Shown piece by piece: positions 13,233 to 14,299 of a stretch of DNA of 14,299 nucleotides; position 1 is the first letter of the stretch; each line of letters begins with the position of its first letter. Made by a program: the position numbers and the translations under genes. The notes below the pieces were generated by a model. That model was not told the DNA's origin. It ran no database searches and saw only the letters and a list, made by a program, of their open reading frames with translations. Source of the DNA: an uncultured Bacilli bacterium. GTDB taxonomy: Bacteria; Bacillota_I; Bacilli_A; RF39; UBA660. The stretch covers positions 1 to 14,299 of the forward strand of contig CANQYA010000011.1 of the NCBI GenBank assembly GCA_947627965.1. Reading direction: 5' to 3'.

Positions 13233-14299
13233 GTTCGATGAATTTTAAATCCCAGATAGCACCTAAAGGACTTAGTTTTGGATATAGTGACTTTTTTATA
13301 AGTGACAAATATGCAACGTTATTGACCGTTGTTTCTTATCCTAAATTTATCGCTCCTGGTTATTTATCGACATTGACAACTATGCCGGGAATTAAAGTAG
13401 TTATTAAACATATCCCTGTACCATTTTCGACTATATCGAAAATGCTTAATAAACAAATTGCTGAATTAAAAACGAGATATCAAGAAGAAAAAGATCGTAC
13501 TATTCAAGAGCGAATTAGATTAGACTATGAATCTTTAGAGTACTTTGTAACGATGCTGGCATCTAGTCAAGCTCGTATCTTTGACTTTCAAATGCACATT
13601 ATGATAACAGCCGATACTAAAGAAGAATTGGAATTAAAAAAGACTAATGTTAAGAATTATCTTGATGCGATGGAATTAAAAGCTGTATCGCTTAGATTTG
13701 AACAAGAAAAGGTATTGAAGTCAATTATTCCAATCTTCCCTAAACAAGATATAGAAGATCGTATTGGTACGCCAATACCTTCAGTTACTATTGCGGCTAT
13801 GTATCCATTTATCTTTGATAGTATTAAAGATCCAGGATTATCTACTCTTTTAGGAGTTGATTTCTCAGGTGGAGTTATCTTATTTAATCAATTTCTATAT
13901 AAGATTAAAAAAGAAAACAACCGAAATAATGCTAACCTTATCTTATTGGGTACATCAGGTTCTGGTAAATCGACTGCTGCTAAACTGCTTCTTCGAGGTC
14001 ACATAAGAAATGGTTGTCAAATAGTAGCTATCGACCCTGAAAACGAACTTGAAGATATGACGCGAGCTTTTGGTGGCGATACGATTGACTTAGGTAAAGG
14101 TGGAGAATTTGGAATGATTAACCCTTTACAAATAGTTATCGATGCTGACGAAGACGAGATTAAAGAAGGATTAGGTTATACTGTTTTAACTCGTACTTTA
14201 CAATTCTTGAAAGCTTTTATGAAGTATTACGATCCATCTATCGAAGAAGATGTTTTGACTTTGTTTAGTGAAGTAGTGCAAGATACTTATCGCCGTTTT
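13229..14299 (+). CDS. virB4: VirB4/TraC-family T4SS ATPase, 5' part (runs off window)
   Basis: The frame is open from ATG 13229 (ATGA overlap with the previous stop) to the last base, giving 357 residues of a probably ~600-residue protein. Residues 1-230 form the VirB4 N-terminal region, with a charged helix at about 78-110. Walker A GTSGSGKS is at 241-248, followed by VAIDPENELEDM (266-277) and a GGDTIDLGKGGEFGMINPLQ segment, as in VirB4/TraC ATPases, where DPExE and NPL follow the P-loop. Walker B and the rest lie outside the window. The protein would be a hexameric ATPase driving pilus assembly and substrate transfer at the inner membrane. ATG 13238 is an alternative start. Confidence 0.9.
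   Translation, partial: MSSMNFKSQIAPKGLSFGYSDFFISDKYATLLTVVSYPKFIAPGYLSTLTTMPGIKVVIKHIPVPFSTISKMLNKQIAELKTRYQEEKDRTIQERIRLDYESLEYFVTMLASSQARIFDFQMHIMITADTKEELELKKTNVKNYLDAMELKAVSLRFEQEKVLKSIIPIFPKQDIEDRIGTPIPSVTIAAMYPFIFDSIKDPGLSTLLGVDFSGGVILFNQFLYKIKKENNRNNANLILLGTSGSGKSTAAKLLLRGHIRNGCQIVAIDPENELEDMTRAFGGDTIDLGKGGEFGMINPLQIVIDADEDEIKEGLGYTVLTRTLQFLKAFMKYYDPSIEEDVLTLFSEVVQDTYRRF

Noticed and set aside
1..14299. Use of the Mycoplasma genetic code (TGA = Trp)
   Set aside because: Tryptophan is TGG everywhere in the called genes, TGA never occurs in frame, and TGA works as the stop at 13230-13232 in an ATGA overlap.
1..14299. CRISPR arrays, tRNA/rRNA genes, insertion sequences
   Set aside because: No direct repeat array, cloverleaf-like segment, transposase motif or terminal inverted repeat was seen.

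Overview
The window is low-G+C DNA (roughly one third G+C by eye) from a Gram-positive-type bacterium. The Shine-Dalgarno sites are AGGAGG-like, promoters read as TTGACA/TATAAT, and every component found is of the kind that works in a single-membrane cell. Trp is read from TGG in all the genes, no TGA occurs inside them, and one gene ends in TGA, so the standard code (table 11) fits better than the Mycoplasma code. My inference is an uncultured, probably gut-associated Bacillota relative (RF39-like or a related Clostridia/Bacilli lineage); the sequence alone does not fix the taxon.

All 16 genes lie on the + strand and are tightly packed; the largest gap is 144 bases. Region A (1-2412) is the 3' part of a very Cys-rich, modular surface protein that starts upstream of the window. 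Region B (2430-8581) is a Tad/Flp (type IVc pilus) operon: a TadE/F-like pseudopilin, a CpaB/RcpC SAF-domain protein, the TadA/CpaF ATPase, TadB, TadC, a 53-residue Flp-like pilin, a second TadE-like pseudopilin, and a TadZ/CpaE protein whose P-loop has lost its lysine. Region C (8614-14299) is a type IV secretion (conjugation-type) module: a VirB2-like pilin, a membrane-anchored secreted protein with an adhesin-like C-terminus, a second VirB2-like pilin, a polytopic VirB6-like protein, a PrgI (VirB3-like) protein, a separate TraC/VirB4 N-domain protein, and the VirB4-family ATPase, which runs off the window.

Four good sigma-A-type promoters can be read. Each sits directly in front of a pilin or pilin-like gene (6984, 8668, 9071, 10322), and two intrinsic terminators bracket the adhesin-like gene at 9071. 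No terminator separates the Tad operon from the VirB2-like gene, so read-through from region B into region C is plausible. The window shows no relaxase, VirD4 coupling protein, prepilin peptidase, integrase or attachment site.

The most interesting feature is the head-to-tail coupling of a complete Tad motor/pseudopilin set with a VirB2/B6/B3/B4 set, preceded by a Cys-rich putative adhesin. This could be one composite surface machine (adhesion plus DNA or protein transfer), or two adjacent systems sharing transcription.
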